Of a stretch of DNA of 64,000 nt, positions 52,985-64,000 are shown in pieces (the first letter of the stretch is position 1; each line of letters begins with the position of its first letter). The translations under genes were made by a program, and so were the position numbers. The DNA lies in contig NC_052620.1 in the NCBI RefSeq assembly GCF_016545825.1, positions 8,184,001-8,248,000 on the forward strand, given 5' to 3'. The notes below the pieces were generated by a model. The model made no database searches and was not told the DNA's origin. It saw only the letters and a program-made list of their open reading frames with translations. The stretch comes from Eucalyptus grandis (lineage: Eukaryota > Streptophyta > Magnoliopsida > Myrtales > Myrtaceae).

Positions 52985-53575
52985 TACTTGTTCTTTACCT
53001 AAAGTAAAGGAGCTTTGAATCCTGCTATTCTTATTATATTGCTTCAAGGTCCCTTTCGTGTCCACTGACTTTCTCATGGGGGGATTTGACAAGAATAGAA
53101 TAATAGACCCGTCTTCTTTTTTAAATGATAGACCCATTTGGCTGCTACAACAGCTATCAAATTCGCAAAGGTATAAATTCATGGATATTTTTATTGTTCG
53201 AGAAAAAGTTCATTATTATTATTGGGTCGTACGAAAAGTATGATTATTTTTCTCGAATTTCTCCAATAAAAATGATTTCTTGCATTTAATTTTTTTGACA
53301 TTTGGTCTTTCAAGGACAGACTAGAGATATTAGCACATCATGAGTTCGGGGAGCAGGATCTCATCAGATATCGACAAAAATGTGGAAAGAAAAAAGAAAA
53401 GATCATACTGTCTTTAAAGTTGTCCACAATCACATGGTTTCGCTTTGATCGAAATAGATTGAAATCGATGTTTAAGAAACTGACTGATGCGACAAAAACT
53501 GAACTACAAATTTCACCAGCATTTCATCCACCGATATCTAACGCCAACCCAGTGAAACATGTCTCTAAGCATGAG
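52985..53575. other. Spacer, partly shared with 27,893-27,990
   Basis: The first 110 bp match 27,893-27,990. The rest is AT-rich, without recognised coding sequence, and may include the 3' untranslated region of the POLD4-type gene that follows on the minus strand. Confidence 0.45.
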
Positions 53576-53778
53576 AATTCAGTCAAGTAGCATTAAAAAA
53601 CTAGTCACAGAGACAGATCCTACAGACAAATAAATCAACTGGATGTTGTAATTGTCAAGACAGAAGCGCGCAGCTGGGCGCACCAACAGCTGAGGATGCC
53701 TACTGAAGATACTGTTTGAGAGTCCGCAACACATTACAAAAGGGAAGCAGTAAATCTCATAGAGTGAAAGATAAAGTT

Positions 53779-54443
53779 CTAGACACGTCCGTCCCACAGG
53801 CACTCAGAACTAGCTCTATCACCTTTCAATAGGATCTCGACTTCTTTCGGAGGGTTCAAACCAAGTTTCTGAGCACGCTCCCAGCGAGACAGTCGAGTCA
53901 TTCCAAGACATGGTCCATAAGCCATGTTCATGTCAAACTGTCTCAGCACTTCTTCTGCTTGTCGTGATCATCTGCAAAGTCATGGGCCACCCACTTTAGT
54001 AAATAAAAAGAGTGCTACACTTTCTTGGGCAGAAGAAATTGTCAAACATTAAGTTGTTTTCTCATAAGCCACCTTCACACTGTTTTATGAGACTTTCTAC
54101 CAAGCGAGTTTCAGTTTGTAAATTATCATACTTCTATCTGGATTTTCCCCAGAGAACCCAGTAGAGTACGATTTAGTAAACCAGGCACAAGTCCACAGGA
54201 CCACATAACATTATGACAAAACTAGCATTATAGATGAAATATCAGAGAGAGAGAGAGAGAGAGAGAGAAACCTTTCAGGTCAATGGAGCCATGGGATATG
54301 AGGGCAGGCGGTTGAGTCACATTAGAACCAACAGTTGAGGCATTAGTCGGTGATCTTTTGGAAGAGCCCTTCTTACTGGAAGTGGACTTTGTGTTCTTCT
54401 TCTGCTTGAAGAAACCTTTCATGTTCGCTGATCTAGTTGCCAT
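53779..54443 (-). CDS. POLD4: POLD4-type small subunit of DNA polymerase delta, with an apparent frameshift
   Basis: Exon 1 (54,443-54,272) encodes MATRSANMKGFFKQKK...GSNVTQPPALISHGSIDLK. Exon 2 (53,971-53,779) encodes EEVLRQFDMNMAYGPCLGMT, RLSRWERAQKLGLNPPKEVE and ILLKGDRASSECLWDGRV. This is the plant form of the fourth subunit of DNA polymerase delta, which stabilises the replicative polymerase in the nucleus. The family has DDYDE(x)EE between the parts. Here the acceptor TTTGCAG is followed by ATGATCACGACAAGCAGAAG, giving DDHDKQ and then a one-base shift before EEVLRQF. Using AAGCAG, a NAGNAG-like site 15-18 bases later, restores the frame and removes only the acidic linker. A sequencing error, an alternative acceptor or a new null allele are all possible. 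The protein would be about 115-120 residues, normal for plants. Confidence 0.85.
54241..54269 (-). repeat. CT/GA microsatellite at the POLD4 intron donor
   Basis: On the minus strand the donor GTTTCT is followed directly by about 13 CT units, so the microsatellite starts 5 bases into the intron. Confidence 0.85.
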
Positions 54444-55995
54444 CCTTCAATGCTAAATTGCTGCAGAGAAAAGTGAAATGATGATGACGAATTGCAAAAG
54501 ATGCAGGAAAAAGCTGTTATATTAATGCCATAGGCCCAAAATCCAAGAAAGAACTACTATTACATGGCAATTTAAGGGGAAACAAATCAAAATTGAATTT
54601 CAACCAGTGAAGGCTCTCTACGAAGTGGGATTTTAAGATCAAGTAGTAAAATGCCAATTTTAGTCAATTATGCAGAGAAACTTCCAAATTGCATTGCACA
54701 AATTGCATCAGCTGGACAATGCAGATGAGATTGAGCCAGCATCTTTCCAAAATAGGAAAAACTTTCCAGAACTGGATAAATGTTTGAAACGTAATTCTTA
54801 TTTTAGCTCTACCACTTGACCTACATTAGTTCATATCTTTTCTTTTGAAAACGAGTACACAAAGTTGGTGCATTACAACCATAAAAATAGCAGGCTTGCT
54901 TTGTCAACAAGGTGTAGGCAAGAATTTCAAGGGAAGTAATACTTCTTAGTAAGTGGACTAACAGGCAGTAGTTTCATAAAGCTCCTACTCATAGGACTGA
55001 TTACTTTCATAACCAAATAAAAACTAACAATAGGAAGCCAAGAAAACATCTATACTGACAGGAATCTCTACTAGAAACACAGCATGAAGCTGAAAACCAC
55101 GCCAGCACTAGCATCAAAGTAGATGGTCGACATACAAGGGATAAGTTCGCAGCACTTCCAACTAGATTCACTTCAATACTCTGGAAGACTTTCCAGAACA
55201 AAACAGAAAACATGCTCCCAAATTCAAGCCGAGACAGATGATGATCCTACCAAGAAAGTCAAAACTATATTGGTCGATACTCAGCATTCACAATCTGCAG
55301 AAGCCATAGGCAGGACAAACGGTCCACCATAGAGATCAACAAAACATAGAATTTGAAATCAGATGATTGGCCAACGACAAGAAAGACATAACATAATGAA
55401 TTTGAACTATTTGCCAAAAGCAAACCTGCAGTAGTTGTTCATTTTCAGGCGTAAAGCAATGTCAAACCAAAATACCCAAAAAAGCATTAGCTCTCCCACG
55501 ACGGGCAAGATCATCTGCCTACATAGATCTTGGCAAGATCATCTGCCTACATAGATCTTGGCCATGCCCAATCAACCTACAACTACTTAAGGAAAACTCC
55601 AGCCGAGTTGCGAAAAGCACCGCAACGCGAACCTCAAGAGGACAACCCCGGGAAAACAGACACACACCCATGAAAATATATCATGCCAACAATCAAAGCG
55701 GACCGAACCCACTTCAGAAAATGCAACAAAAGCCAAGAGAGACGCGCACGATGCAGCGAATTCGAAGTATCAGGAATCAAACGACGCGTGAGGACACAAA
55801 TTCTTCAAGCCGCACAACATTCTTGAACTCCACACGCACGCAGAGAGGGAAGGAGAGAGAGGGTTCGGCGATCGATTACCGGAAGCGCTGACGCAGAGAC
55901 AAGCCCTTTGAGGGGAGAGAGAGAGAGAGAGAAAGAGGCTTTGGGCGGAAGAAACTGGAACTCGGGAGAGCCCTAATTCAAAATTTCAAATTGCA
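54444..55995 (-). promoter_or_regulatory. 5' untranslated region, leader intron and promoter of the POLD4-type gene
   Basis: On the minus strand CTTCTCTGCAG lies just before the ATG (acceptor near 54,465). Upstream, a CT-rich leader (55,880-55,985) ends in GCGCTTCCG followed by a GTAATCG donor near 55,880. This suggests a leader intron of about 1.4 kb. Within it, a 29-bp sequence (GCAAGATCATCTGCCTACATAGATCTTG) is duplicated in tandem at 55,506-55,561. A GA/CT run at 55,915-55,932 marks the probable transcription start area. Confidence 0.6.
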
Positions 55996-57161
55996 AGGAG
56001 TGCAGAAGACGGTGTTTTTGGGTTTTTTCTCGATTAATATACTCTTTCCGATGATTTTTCTTCTTCTTCTTTTTATTTATATTCGTTGGCTCGGCCAATC
56101 AATATATTTGGCTTTTGTAATTACTATTTCAGCCCTTCACAATCCCCATCAATTAGGGGATTTAGCATTTTTAGTATTAAGGCTAATTTTTTTTGTTAAT
56201 TGTTTAAATAGTTGCAATTTTTTTGAATCTATTTTATCAGTATTATCTTTTATTTTGATGGGATTGTTGGAATTGCTGTGATGATTTCATCAACTTTATA
56301 TCTTTGAACCGTAAAAAGATAGGACAACTCTTCATTTTCTTCATTTCTTATTATTAATAAGATCACACGAATCAATCATAAAACGATATGCGATAAATCT
56401 CAAAACACATGATAATATGCATTGTAAATGTCATATTTACCCTCATCACAACTCTGTCTTTTTGCATACTATTTATCAACCGTCTTTTAGCATACTATTT
56501 ATCAACAACATAAGTTAACACGGTCGCAAAAATATGCCTTAAGACACATAAACACAAATTACCAGCCCTACGTATCACTTCGTTATTTTATGTCGGCTGG
56601 ATCACCTTCTCGCAATCTTTATGATGTCATTAAATAATTATGCAAGTGTGGAAAAGCATGATTGTCATGAGGACTACCATGATGCGTAGATAAACCTGAG
56701 TGAAGCCCAATCTCAACCCTTGACTTTCACAAGTCCAACGACAGAGACGACAAGAGGATTCTCTGTCTTGGTTCGAAGTCTTGAGTTCTGGAAATCCTGG
56801 AAATGGAAAGAACACCAAGGTACTTTATACATAGCATTATTTTGGAAGTTTTCACTCATTAACAGCAGAGATTCATAGAATTTTTCTCATTGGACCTGAA
56901 ACAAAAGGTTCAAAGAAAATCAATCGAATCGAGCTGTCGAAACCTCTCAAGAGGAATTCCAACATAGCACGACAAGACTCTTGAGATAAAAAGAAGTGTT
57001 CCAGAGAATCCACTTCAATATACTCAGATCCTCATGCACAACCCCGGCCTAGAAAGTCCCAACACCTAGGTATCTGCACAAAACCTAACTAAATAATATC
57101 CCATGCTCGTTCAACAATTTAAATATTTCTACCAACTGAAAACTTGAAGCCAGCGGAGTCC
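55996..57161. other. Intergenic region between the POLD4-type and Acinus-like genes
   Basis: AT-rich, with a T-rich block at 56,020-56,280. No separate gene is supported. It holds the POLD4 promoter on the left and the 3' untranslated region of the Acinus-like gene on the right. Confidence 0.5.
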
Positions 57162-60100
57162 CTACTGCCTGCCGGTTCTCCTCTGTGCTGCTAATTTGGC
57201 TGCAACTTGTTCCTCGGACAATGGCAAGTAGTATATCCGGGGAGAGGCTTTGGTCTTCTTGAAGAGAACATCTAGAGTGACGATGGTAGGGTCGACTTTC
57301 TCAGAAAGTGGAGGCGGCGGTGGCGGCGGGAGGGGTAGCCGATCCCTTTCTTGTGAAGCCTTTGCTTGTGGGTGTGGAAGAGGTGGTGGTGGAGGCAGGT
57401 GCTGCTGCCTAAGAGGCAGTTGGCGGGGAGAAGGCTGGGGCTGCACCGTAGGTGGAGCAACAGCAGTCGGACCAATATTAAGAGGTGTGGTCGGAGCTGA
57501 ATCCTGTGGAGGTGCCGGTTTAGGTGTTGGAGGAGCCTCCAGCCGTGCTTTTACTTCTTGGGGGTCAACAAACTCAGCCACAAGTTGACGTCCACCGTTC
57601 AGGGGCCATTGAAGGTTATACACAGCATTTCGCGTCTCAGTGGCTTCTTCAACAGAGGAATACTGATCAACAAAAAAAGAAATTAACACAAGAAATCCAT
57701 AAGGTTCACTCTACTCTGCCACTCAAAGTGCATAAACGTGAATCCTTATCCACACAGAGAGAATAAGTGAGATCTTACCGTAACGTAGCAGTGGGTCTTA
57801 ATCTGGTCCATCCAGAAGCTGGTAACTGAACCAGTTTTTCCCAATAGCTCTTGGACAGCTTTCAGGGTAAAGGGACGCAAAAACCGATCGATTCTGAGGG
57901 AAGTAGTTGGAGGTTTTTGTGGTGGTGGAACTGTCCCCAAAAATTTAAAAAGAAATAACTTTAAGCATGATAAACTAACTTAAACAGTGTCAATATAGTG
58001 AAATAACAGATATTTACCAGTACGTTCCTTAGGCGTGTCATCAGTAACCGCAGAGTTAGATCTAGAGAAGGTAGGCCTAAAAGATTGGGCCTGGGCTCCA
58101 TCCCTAGGTGTTGTTACAGGTGTAACATTTGAACGCTGTGGTTCAACATCTTTGAGGCTCTCAGATTTCCACCTACGCTGCCTCTTTGCAGGATCGGTAC
58201 TTCCGTTGCCGCCTTGATCTGAAAAAAGCAGGTTATCAAATCAAAATGATCTACAAAGCTTGATCTTTATCAAGCATATTGTTTTATCGTATGGCTTTAA
58301 CAGTACGCATGTGACAAGACAAACAGCTTCCAAAGTTTTGGATGATAACCTTAATAAAAATATTGAAATTCATGCATGCGCGCATGCAAAAAGGAAGAAA
58401 AACAAAAACAAAAACAAAAAACTTTGCAGCCAAAGACTAAGTAAGCAAACATAAACAGCAGAAAAAGAGAAATTAAAATTGATACTTAGCAACTAAATCA
58501 AACAAGATCTGCATTGTTACAAGTTGAAACACATCAAGACAATAGACAAGTTACTCACGAGCGAGTGTCCACCAAGCATCAAGAATTTATTAAGTACTTT
58601 CCGATACAGTCTCCACCTTAGTGTGATGATTACAAAAACTGAATTCTTATAAAGCAGTATCACAATGGTATGAGAACTCTCACTTATTAAAAACTCCAAA
58701 AAACATCTCCATCAGTAATCAACTATCCACTCTAAACCCTATATTGATTAAAATATTCTTGATTGCTCCAGAAACAGCCGTTTTCTTGATTAATTACATT
58801 ACCAATTTGCATCTCCTTTATCTTCATGAGTAGTCAAGTCCCTAATATTTTACTCTACGAGTTGGTCCCTCCTTTTCTCTCTCAAGTCCCTAATATTTTA
58901 CTCTATGAGTTGGTCCCTCCTTTTCTCTCTTGATCAATTATATCTTACTTGATATTGTTAGATGAGCAAGTGTTTGGACACTAAATTTTTGCAAAAAAGT
59001 AGTAGAATCCAATTAAGCAACTACTGATCAATTTATTACGATGCTCATCAGCAAGCTGACTTGCACAGAAGCCTAAACTGGGAAGTCTCAATAATAGAAA
59101 AAAGTACAACGCAAACTCAAACTGCCCAGAGATAAATCTCTCTAATAAACAAAAACCTTGTTCAGATTCAGAAATCTGAAGACGCTAGATATACTGTCCG
59201 GAAAATCTGCCAGATTGGTGCAAGAATGTCAGGCAAGTGACATGGTTAATCAAGGAATGTACAGACAAGCATGAGAGAAATTGCTTCATCAAAGCACGTT
59301 GAAAACTTTTTCTTCAAAAAAGGCATACCAAGAATCTTTCTTTTCTCTGCAAGCAGAGGCTGGCCATTTCTCTCCACACTGACATCCTTCATGTCAGCAT
59401 CACCCATGATATCAACAGGGCTTTCCTCCTTAACAGGTCTGACTTCCTTTTTCTCACTTCCACCTCCAACTTCATCAGAGACAGGCTTCGAATCAATGTG
59501 CTTACTATCCAACACGTCTTCATCCAGTGAATCATCACCTGAACTTCGATCTAAATTTAACTTTTCCGAGTCCCCCACATCCGTAATCTCATTGATTTTG
59601 TTCATGTCTGCATTTGCAGCATCAATGTCTTCTTTAACCTCAACAGCTATCTTGTTCTCAGGTGGCTCTTCAACATCCATAAGATGTGATTCGCCACCAA
59701 CTGGGACAACATTGCTAGACGATGGTTCCACTTCCACCATCTCCGGCTTAACATCTAGCTCTAATTTTACATTATCAGCAATTATATTATCCTTAGATTC
59801 ATTCTTTTCATTAATTGACACAGAATCAGCAGAAATAGAATCAGATCTTACTTGAAACCCTAAAGAAGGGCTGACCTCAGATACCTGGTTAGTTGGGGCA
59901 GGTGAATCAAGGATGACATCCTCTTGCGGAGCCTTCAAATGCTCACTCTCCAGCTCGATCTCTGAATTTCTGTTCTCCTCCTTTGTCTCAAGATTTTGCA
60001 GATCTTGGTCACTTGATGTCACATCGGGCATACTGGTCACGGTGATTGGAATGCTTGCTTCGACAATAGTAGGAACAACTGGCTCCTCCGCTTTCCCCAA

Positions 60101-60547
60101 AACTGGTTCCTCCTCCCCTTTGCCCAAATTACCAACATTTGTACTTTCCCCTTCTGGAGCAGGTGGATCTAGGACTGGAAAACTGTCATTGATGTCAATC
60201 TGAACTTTAGCATCAACCTCTCTCTGATTTCCATCATCACCAGCATTAGAAACCAACTCGTCATTATTTTTATCACCATCATCCACACTTTTTGCACTTT
60301 GAAATGCAACAGGATCTGTTCCATCTTCAGTACTAATTCCGGGCTGTGGATCTGACCTCAATTCAGTTTCCACTTGCTTCTCTTTTTCAGCATTTTCCCT
60401 TTCAATATTAACTGCTTCAGCCAAGCGCCTTACCAAGTCATCCTTCAGACCTCTTGTAGTCAACTTCCGTTTCTTAAGCTCTTCCTTCAACTCTGTAACC
60501 TTCCACTGGTCAATAGGCCGGTTGCCAAGAATCGGATATGATGACAT
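57162..60547 (-). CDS. ACINUS: Acinus-like SAP/RRM/RSB protein (ASAP complex)
   Basis: Four coding exons (60,547-59,329, 58,218-58,018, 57,930-57,779, 57,662-57,162) join in phase with GT...AG introns to give 690 residues. Residues 12-46 are a SAP domain (QWKVTELKEELKKRKLTTRG...VRRLAEAV), which binds nucleic acid. A long acidic, low-complexity region follows (about 47-390), then an RRM-like domain (about 480-560: RIDRFLRPFTLKAVQELLGK...HCYVTYSSVEEA), a proline-rich linker and an RSB motif (about 645-675: VTLDVLFKKTKASPRIYYLP) that in the family binds RNPS1/SR45 and SAP18. Acinus with these partners forms the nuclear ASAP complex, which acts in splicing, exon-junction function and, in plants, repression of the flowering gene FLC. 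Length and architecture match plant Acinus. It appears intact and single-copy here. Confidence 0.93.
58835..58935. repeat. Short tandem duplication in Acinus intron 1
   Basis: CAAGTCCCTAATATTTTACTCTA(C/T)GAGTTGGTCCCTCCTTTTCTCTCT occurs twice in a row (58,837-58,884 and 58,885-58,931) with a single difference. It lies between coding exons 1 and 2. Confidence 0.85.
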
Positions 60548-61170
60548 CTTCTAGAATTGCAAATTTTGCTTTTTCCCAGATATGACTGACCATTCACAAC
60601 CTATCAAATTACCAACACGCAAAATTAGTCACTATCTCATCAGATTCCAGAAGTAAGATGACATAATATAACAACATTTGTCCTTACTCAACATCCTCTA
60701 ATGCAAAATGAAAAAAGGCAAACAAAACATGCAATTGAAGCTGTTCTCCAGTTAAGTACAACATTCTAGCTTATGCAGTAGAGTAGTAAAAGAGTCCATT
60801 TCTTCAAATCAATTCTATCAACTCAATATGTCAGCTCCTCCTCATGATTAGCGCCACTAACCTTAGTAAGATTGCCAAATAATCCAAATTGGAATGTCTA
60901 AGGTCAATTGATAAATAGGTATTCCACAGACCAAAATCCAAAGAACATGAAGCCATACAAGATCATTCTTACGCTACATTACACAAGTTAATATTCACAC
61001 TAGCTAGTCCAAATCAGAAATAAGAGTATTATCAGTGCATCTACACCGCCAACAATGAAACGGATTCCCCATACATGCCAAAATTAAGTTAGATACAAAT
61101 GTCCCAAAATGCAGAAGCTTTGATGCAACTAAACAGTTAAGGCATCCAGTAAAAAGGACATACTAGCCCC

Positions 61171-61171
61171 T

Positions 61172-61232
<61 letters not shown>
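61171..61232. repeat. CAGA tetranucleotide microsatellite
   Basis: Fifteen or so CAGA units occur without interruption until a final GACGGA. They lie within the leader intron of the Acinus-like gene. Confidence 0.95.
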
Positions 61233-61233
<1 letters not shown>

Positions 61234-61469
61234 GGAGAGTGTAGTAAAAATAACAATACCCACTAACTAATATTACGAAAGAAAGCAAGTAATAACAACT
61301 AAGCTAAATTAATTCATTTCCAAAGCCAAAACTGCAGATTTGTGAGTAATAAATCATGACTAAAAATTTCCTATAAAAAAATGTCCAATGGCGCATCCCA
61401 AAATACGCCCAATACGTCCAAATAAAATACACAGAATAGAAATGCAAAAATTTCCATATTGCCTATGTA

Positions 61470-61540
61470 AGCGTCAAAAATATGTGTATCATTACATTTC
61501 AGCGTCAAAAATATGTGTATCATTACATTTCAGATTACAT
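61470..61540. repeat. Short tandem duplication in the Acinus leader intron
   Basis: GCGTCAAAAATATGTGTATCATTACATTTCAG is present twice in a row (61,470-61,501 and 61,502-61,533). Confidence 0.9.
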
Positions 61541-62399
61541 TTTATGTACCAAGTTACTCAAAATAAAGTACACATTAGCACCCAGAGAAAAAGCTCAAAA
61601 CTTTAAAGGCTCAAACATAAAACCACGGAAAACGATGCATGACAAGCCCGTTGACACTGATAACCAGACATGGTGGGTAAAAATTCAGCCCAGAACTTGC
61701 TTTCGCGAGAATTTCTTAAGATGGCACTCAATCATAACAAAATCCCCATCTGAAATTTTCCCAAAATCCTTGCACCGAAACAAACGAACGAACAATGATC
61801 CAATACCACCTTCACAGAAGAAAAAGAATAGCGAAACCACGAAAAGACACGGCAAAAACGAAGACATTCGCACATTCATAAGAGAGTCACAAATGTCAAA
61901 AAAAAACAATGAAGGAACCATCTCCTCGTAAACAGTGACCAAAACTTACAGGAAAGTCCGCCCCGGCGTCGACAGATTCGATGACGCGAAACCCTAATTA
62001 ATCAGCAGGAAACCCGCCTATCACCAAAATCCAACGGAGAAATCGCAAAACCCAGGCAACAGCGCCACTCAATCGGAGCCCAGGCGAGAGAGTATCGAGC
62101 CTCCGAGCTCAAACCCCGAGCTCTCCCACCCTTCCGCTGGCCTGTCAACAGAAAACACAACACTCTAAAACCAGGCAGGGGGGAAAAACGCAGCAGAGAA
62201 AAACGCACAGCACGAGAGGCGAGCGAGGGGGCGAATCGGAATCTGCCGCGGGAAGCGGCGGCGGATCGTCGGCGGCGAGCGGCGGAGGGAATGGCGGATT
62301 TTTTTTTTTTCACGGCGATTGCGGACGCATTTTTTTTTTTTGGGGGGAGGGGACGATTTCTAGGGTTTCTTCTGTTGTGGTTTTTTGCGAGTTTCGCTT

Positions 62400-63500
62400 A
62401 TGGAGGAGCGAGAAGAGAGGGCAATCGGATTGCCCATATTGCCCTTTTCCTATTGGGTAAGTGATGCCTCTTTCTGTACTCTTGCTCTGGGCATAATGGT
62501 AATTTGATAATTTCCATCTTTTTTTTTCCTGGCCGTGAATGGTAAAGAAGCTTTTTTTGGGTAGCGAGAAAAGGAAATGGAAATAAGTATTTTCGTGTCA
62601 TAAAAAATCATCTGGAATCTACTTACTGTGAAATTGATTACCCTTGAGCTTAGGATAAGGATCATAAATCTGTGATGGTGAGATCTGCATCCCAAAATAA
62701 CTTCGTGTTATTTTTGGTTTCAGGGTAAGCAGATTCCATATCAGGAACCTAGAAATCTACTTAATCAAGGTTGGTTCTTAATTTTTGGAATTGAGAATTG
62801 AACCGGCCAAATTTAAGGTTGATCTGAGAACCAAGCTTAATGTAAAGTAATATAACGATTATTTTATGAAAACATAGGTTGAGAGATTGATGGAATTTCC
62901 ACTCTTCTCATGTTCAAAACCTTTTTACAGTATATCCATCATTTCTAACAAAAATAAGGAAAAGCTAAAAACCAATTCTCAAGTAAAAAGGATGTATTTG
63001 TTTCACTAAAAAATTAATGACAATAGAAAATATCTTTCATGAAAATCATTTCCAGAGAAAATTGTTAATTTTCATTTGTTTGATAATTTAAGGAAGTGAT
63101 ATCCTTCTTATTTAAAGAGGATGTCATTTTCCCTAATCTAAACCTTGTTGATCTTAATGCATGAAAAACATTTTCTATAAGGCAATTACTTTTCCGTTGT
63201 CCAAATATTGGAAAATCGGAAAATAATTTCTAAAAAGGACCCTTGAAATTTATGGTTTAAAATTAGGAATCAAACTGGTCAAAGCTACCCAATTTTTTGC
63301 TTAGGAACATATGTGGCCCTCTTGTGAGCCAACCTAAAATCGGTTAGGTACGATTGCAACTAACTTGCTTGCTTACCCCTATTAGATGTATTTGTTTCAC
63401 GTAAAAATACAATGGATCATTTATAAGAAAAATGACTAATTTTCTTTTATACGATAGTTGCAACTTAATAATCTTTTGTGTTAGCTCACTTGCGAAGATA
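62400..63500. other. Spacer with MITE-like inverted sequence, no gene seen
   Basis: Around 62,990-63,240 the words GTATTTGTTTCAC, AAAATCATTTCC, GGAAAATCGGAAAATAATTTC and ATGTCATTTTCC recur in both orientations, a pattern typical of a decayed MITE. ATGTATTTGTTTCAC recurs at 63,387. No coding sequence was found. Confidence 0.45.
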
Positions 63501-63507
63501 ATTTTTA

Positions 63508-63560
63508 AATTGCGCAAAGCTACTTTTTTTTTTTTTTACGAGAATTGCGCAAAGCTACTT
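63508..63560 (-). mobile_element. Tiny poly-T insertion with an 18-bp target duplication
   Basis: AATTGCGCAAAGCTACTT occurs at 63,508-63,525 and, perfectly, at 63,543-63,560, around a T-run plus ACGAG. On the minus strand this is CTCGT followed by poly-A. The perfect duplication suggests a recent LINE-mediated event that copied only the tail. Confidence 0.75.
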
Positions 63561-64000
63561 AAAAGCTAATTTATATTGCCCATCTCAAAATTAAAACAAT
63601 GACAAGCACAATTTTTATTTTTCACTAAAACATTGTAGTCTGAAAAAGTGAATTGACATGAGAACAACTTAACTCGGCATTTTAAAAGACACCTTTCATG
63701 CATTTCTCTATAACAACTAGAAACGCATGACTGGAGCATCAAATCATGAAATCAATGAGGTTGTCTACTTCATAATTAAGGTTTCGTTTATTTCGGGATA
63801 AATAAATAATTTAAATTATAATTTCTCTTATATTATTTATAAAAATGAGTGAATGAAATTTTTTTCTTCATTCATAAAATTTTTTTGACATAAATTTAAT
63901 CAATAATGCAAACACTTTCATTAATTTATTATTTTAAGCAATGCAAAAGATCATATATTAAAAAAAAGTATTTTTCTTTTTTTTTTTTTTCTTTTTTTTT
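63561..64000. other. AT-rich end of window
   Basis: No gene was found. A T-run with a few C closes the window at 63,978-64,000. Confidence 0.5.

Larger units (their letters stand above)
60548..62320 (-). promoter_or_regulatory. 5' untranslated region and leader intron of the Acinus-like gene
   Basis: Just before the ATG the minus strand reads TTGCAATTCTAG (acceptor near 60,551). Upstream, a GC-rich exon-like block (61,950-62,310) ends with TTTCCT followed by the donor GTAAGTTTTGG at 61,949. This implies a 1.4-kb leader intron. The block holds an AAACCCTAA telo-box (61,989-61,997, plus strand), and a second AAACCCTA copy lies at 62,361-62,368 (minus strand). Telo-boxes are frequent in promoters and leaders of plant housekeeping genes. 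Confidence 0.65.

Noticed and set aside
57250..57588. Gly-rich open frame opposite the Acinus-like last exon
   Set aside because: It is the antisense shadow of the proline-rich linker (CCN codons read as GGN).
59271..60203. Ser-rich open frames opposite Acinus-like exon 1
   Set aside because: They are the antisense shadow of the acidic region (GAN codons giving TCN or TTC).
61171..61232. Regularly spaced repeat as a possible CRISPR array
   Set aside because: It is a simple tetranucleotide run with no spacers, in a plant nuclear gene.
62002..62313. Arg-rich open frame ending near the Acinus leader
   Set aside because: It falls in the predicted untranslated exon, has no family similarity, and is explained by the GC-rich composition.

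Overview
The window looks like nuclear DNA of a eudicot plant. It has intron-containing genes with plant-type splice sites, plant-specific versions of two housekeeping genes, a plant L1-type LINE, Copia LTR sequence, hAT-like and MITE-like elements, and AT-rich spacers with many CT/GA, TA and poly-A tracts. The species cannot be fixed from sequence alone; a woody eudicot (possibly Myrtales) is only a guess.

Layout. Positions 1-12,260 are mostly transposon debris: an RNase H remnant on the minus strand (about 60-730), a Copia LTR with primer-binding site and gag stub (about 2,316-3,880), a non-autonomous DNA transposon with matching ends (4,527-5,466), and a nearly complete but frameshifted L1-type LINE with 20-bp target-site duplications (6,582-12,261). 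Positions 13,700-53,000 form a tandemly duplicated locus. Two roughly 10-kb units (A about 14.3-24.06 kb, B about 40.9-51.7 kb) share, in the same order, an orphan ascorbate-oxidase exon, a broken BCD1-like (HIT zinc finger, box C/D snoRNP assembly) gene, dispersed repeats, and an intact-looking three-exon gene encoding a small secreted protein made only of the first cupredoxin domain of an ascorbate oxidase. Both copies of that gene carry a decayed carboxylesterase inside intron 2. Between and beside the units lie further ascorbate-oxidase fragments (26.15, 39.4 and 40.1 kb), a third BCD1 fragment (34 kb), a tRNA-like SINE (24.3 kb), hAT-like and MITE-like sequences. Positions 53.7-62.4 kb hold two ordinary single-copy genes on the minus strand: a POLD4-type DNA polymerase delta small subunit (with an apparent one-base deletion at the start of exon 2) and an Acinus-like SAP/RRM/RSB protein of the ASAP splicing and exon-junction complex. 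The last 1.6 kb is AT-rich spacer.

The most interesting content is the pair of truncated, copper-ligand-less ascorbate-oxidase-derived genes with open frames across three exons, one with a promoter rebuilt by three 95-bp repeats each carrying a TATA box. A second point of interest is a set of tiny poly-A insertions with target duplications that look like ultra-truncated LINE integrations, one of them proven by an empty site in the paralogous unit.
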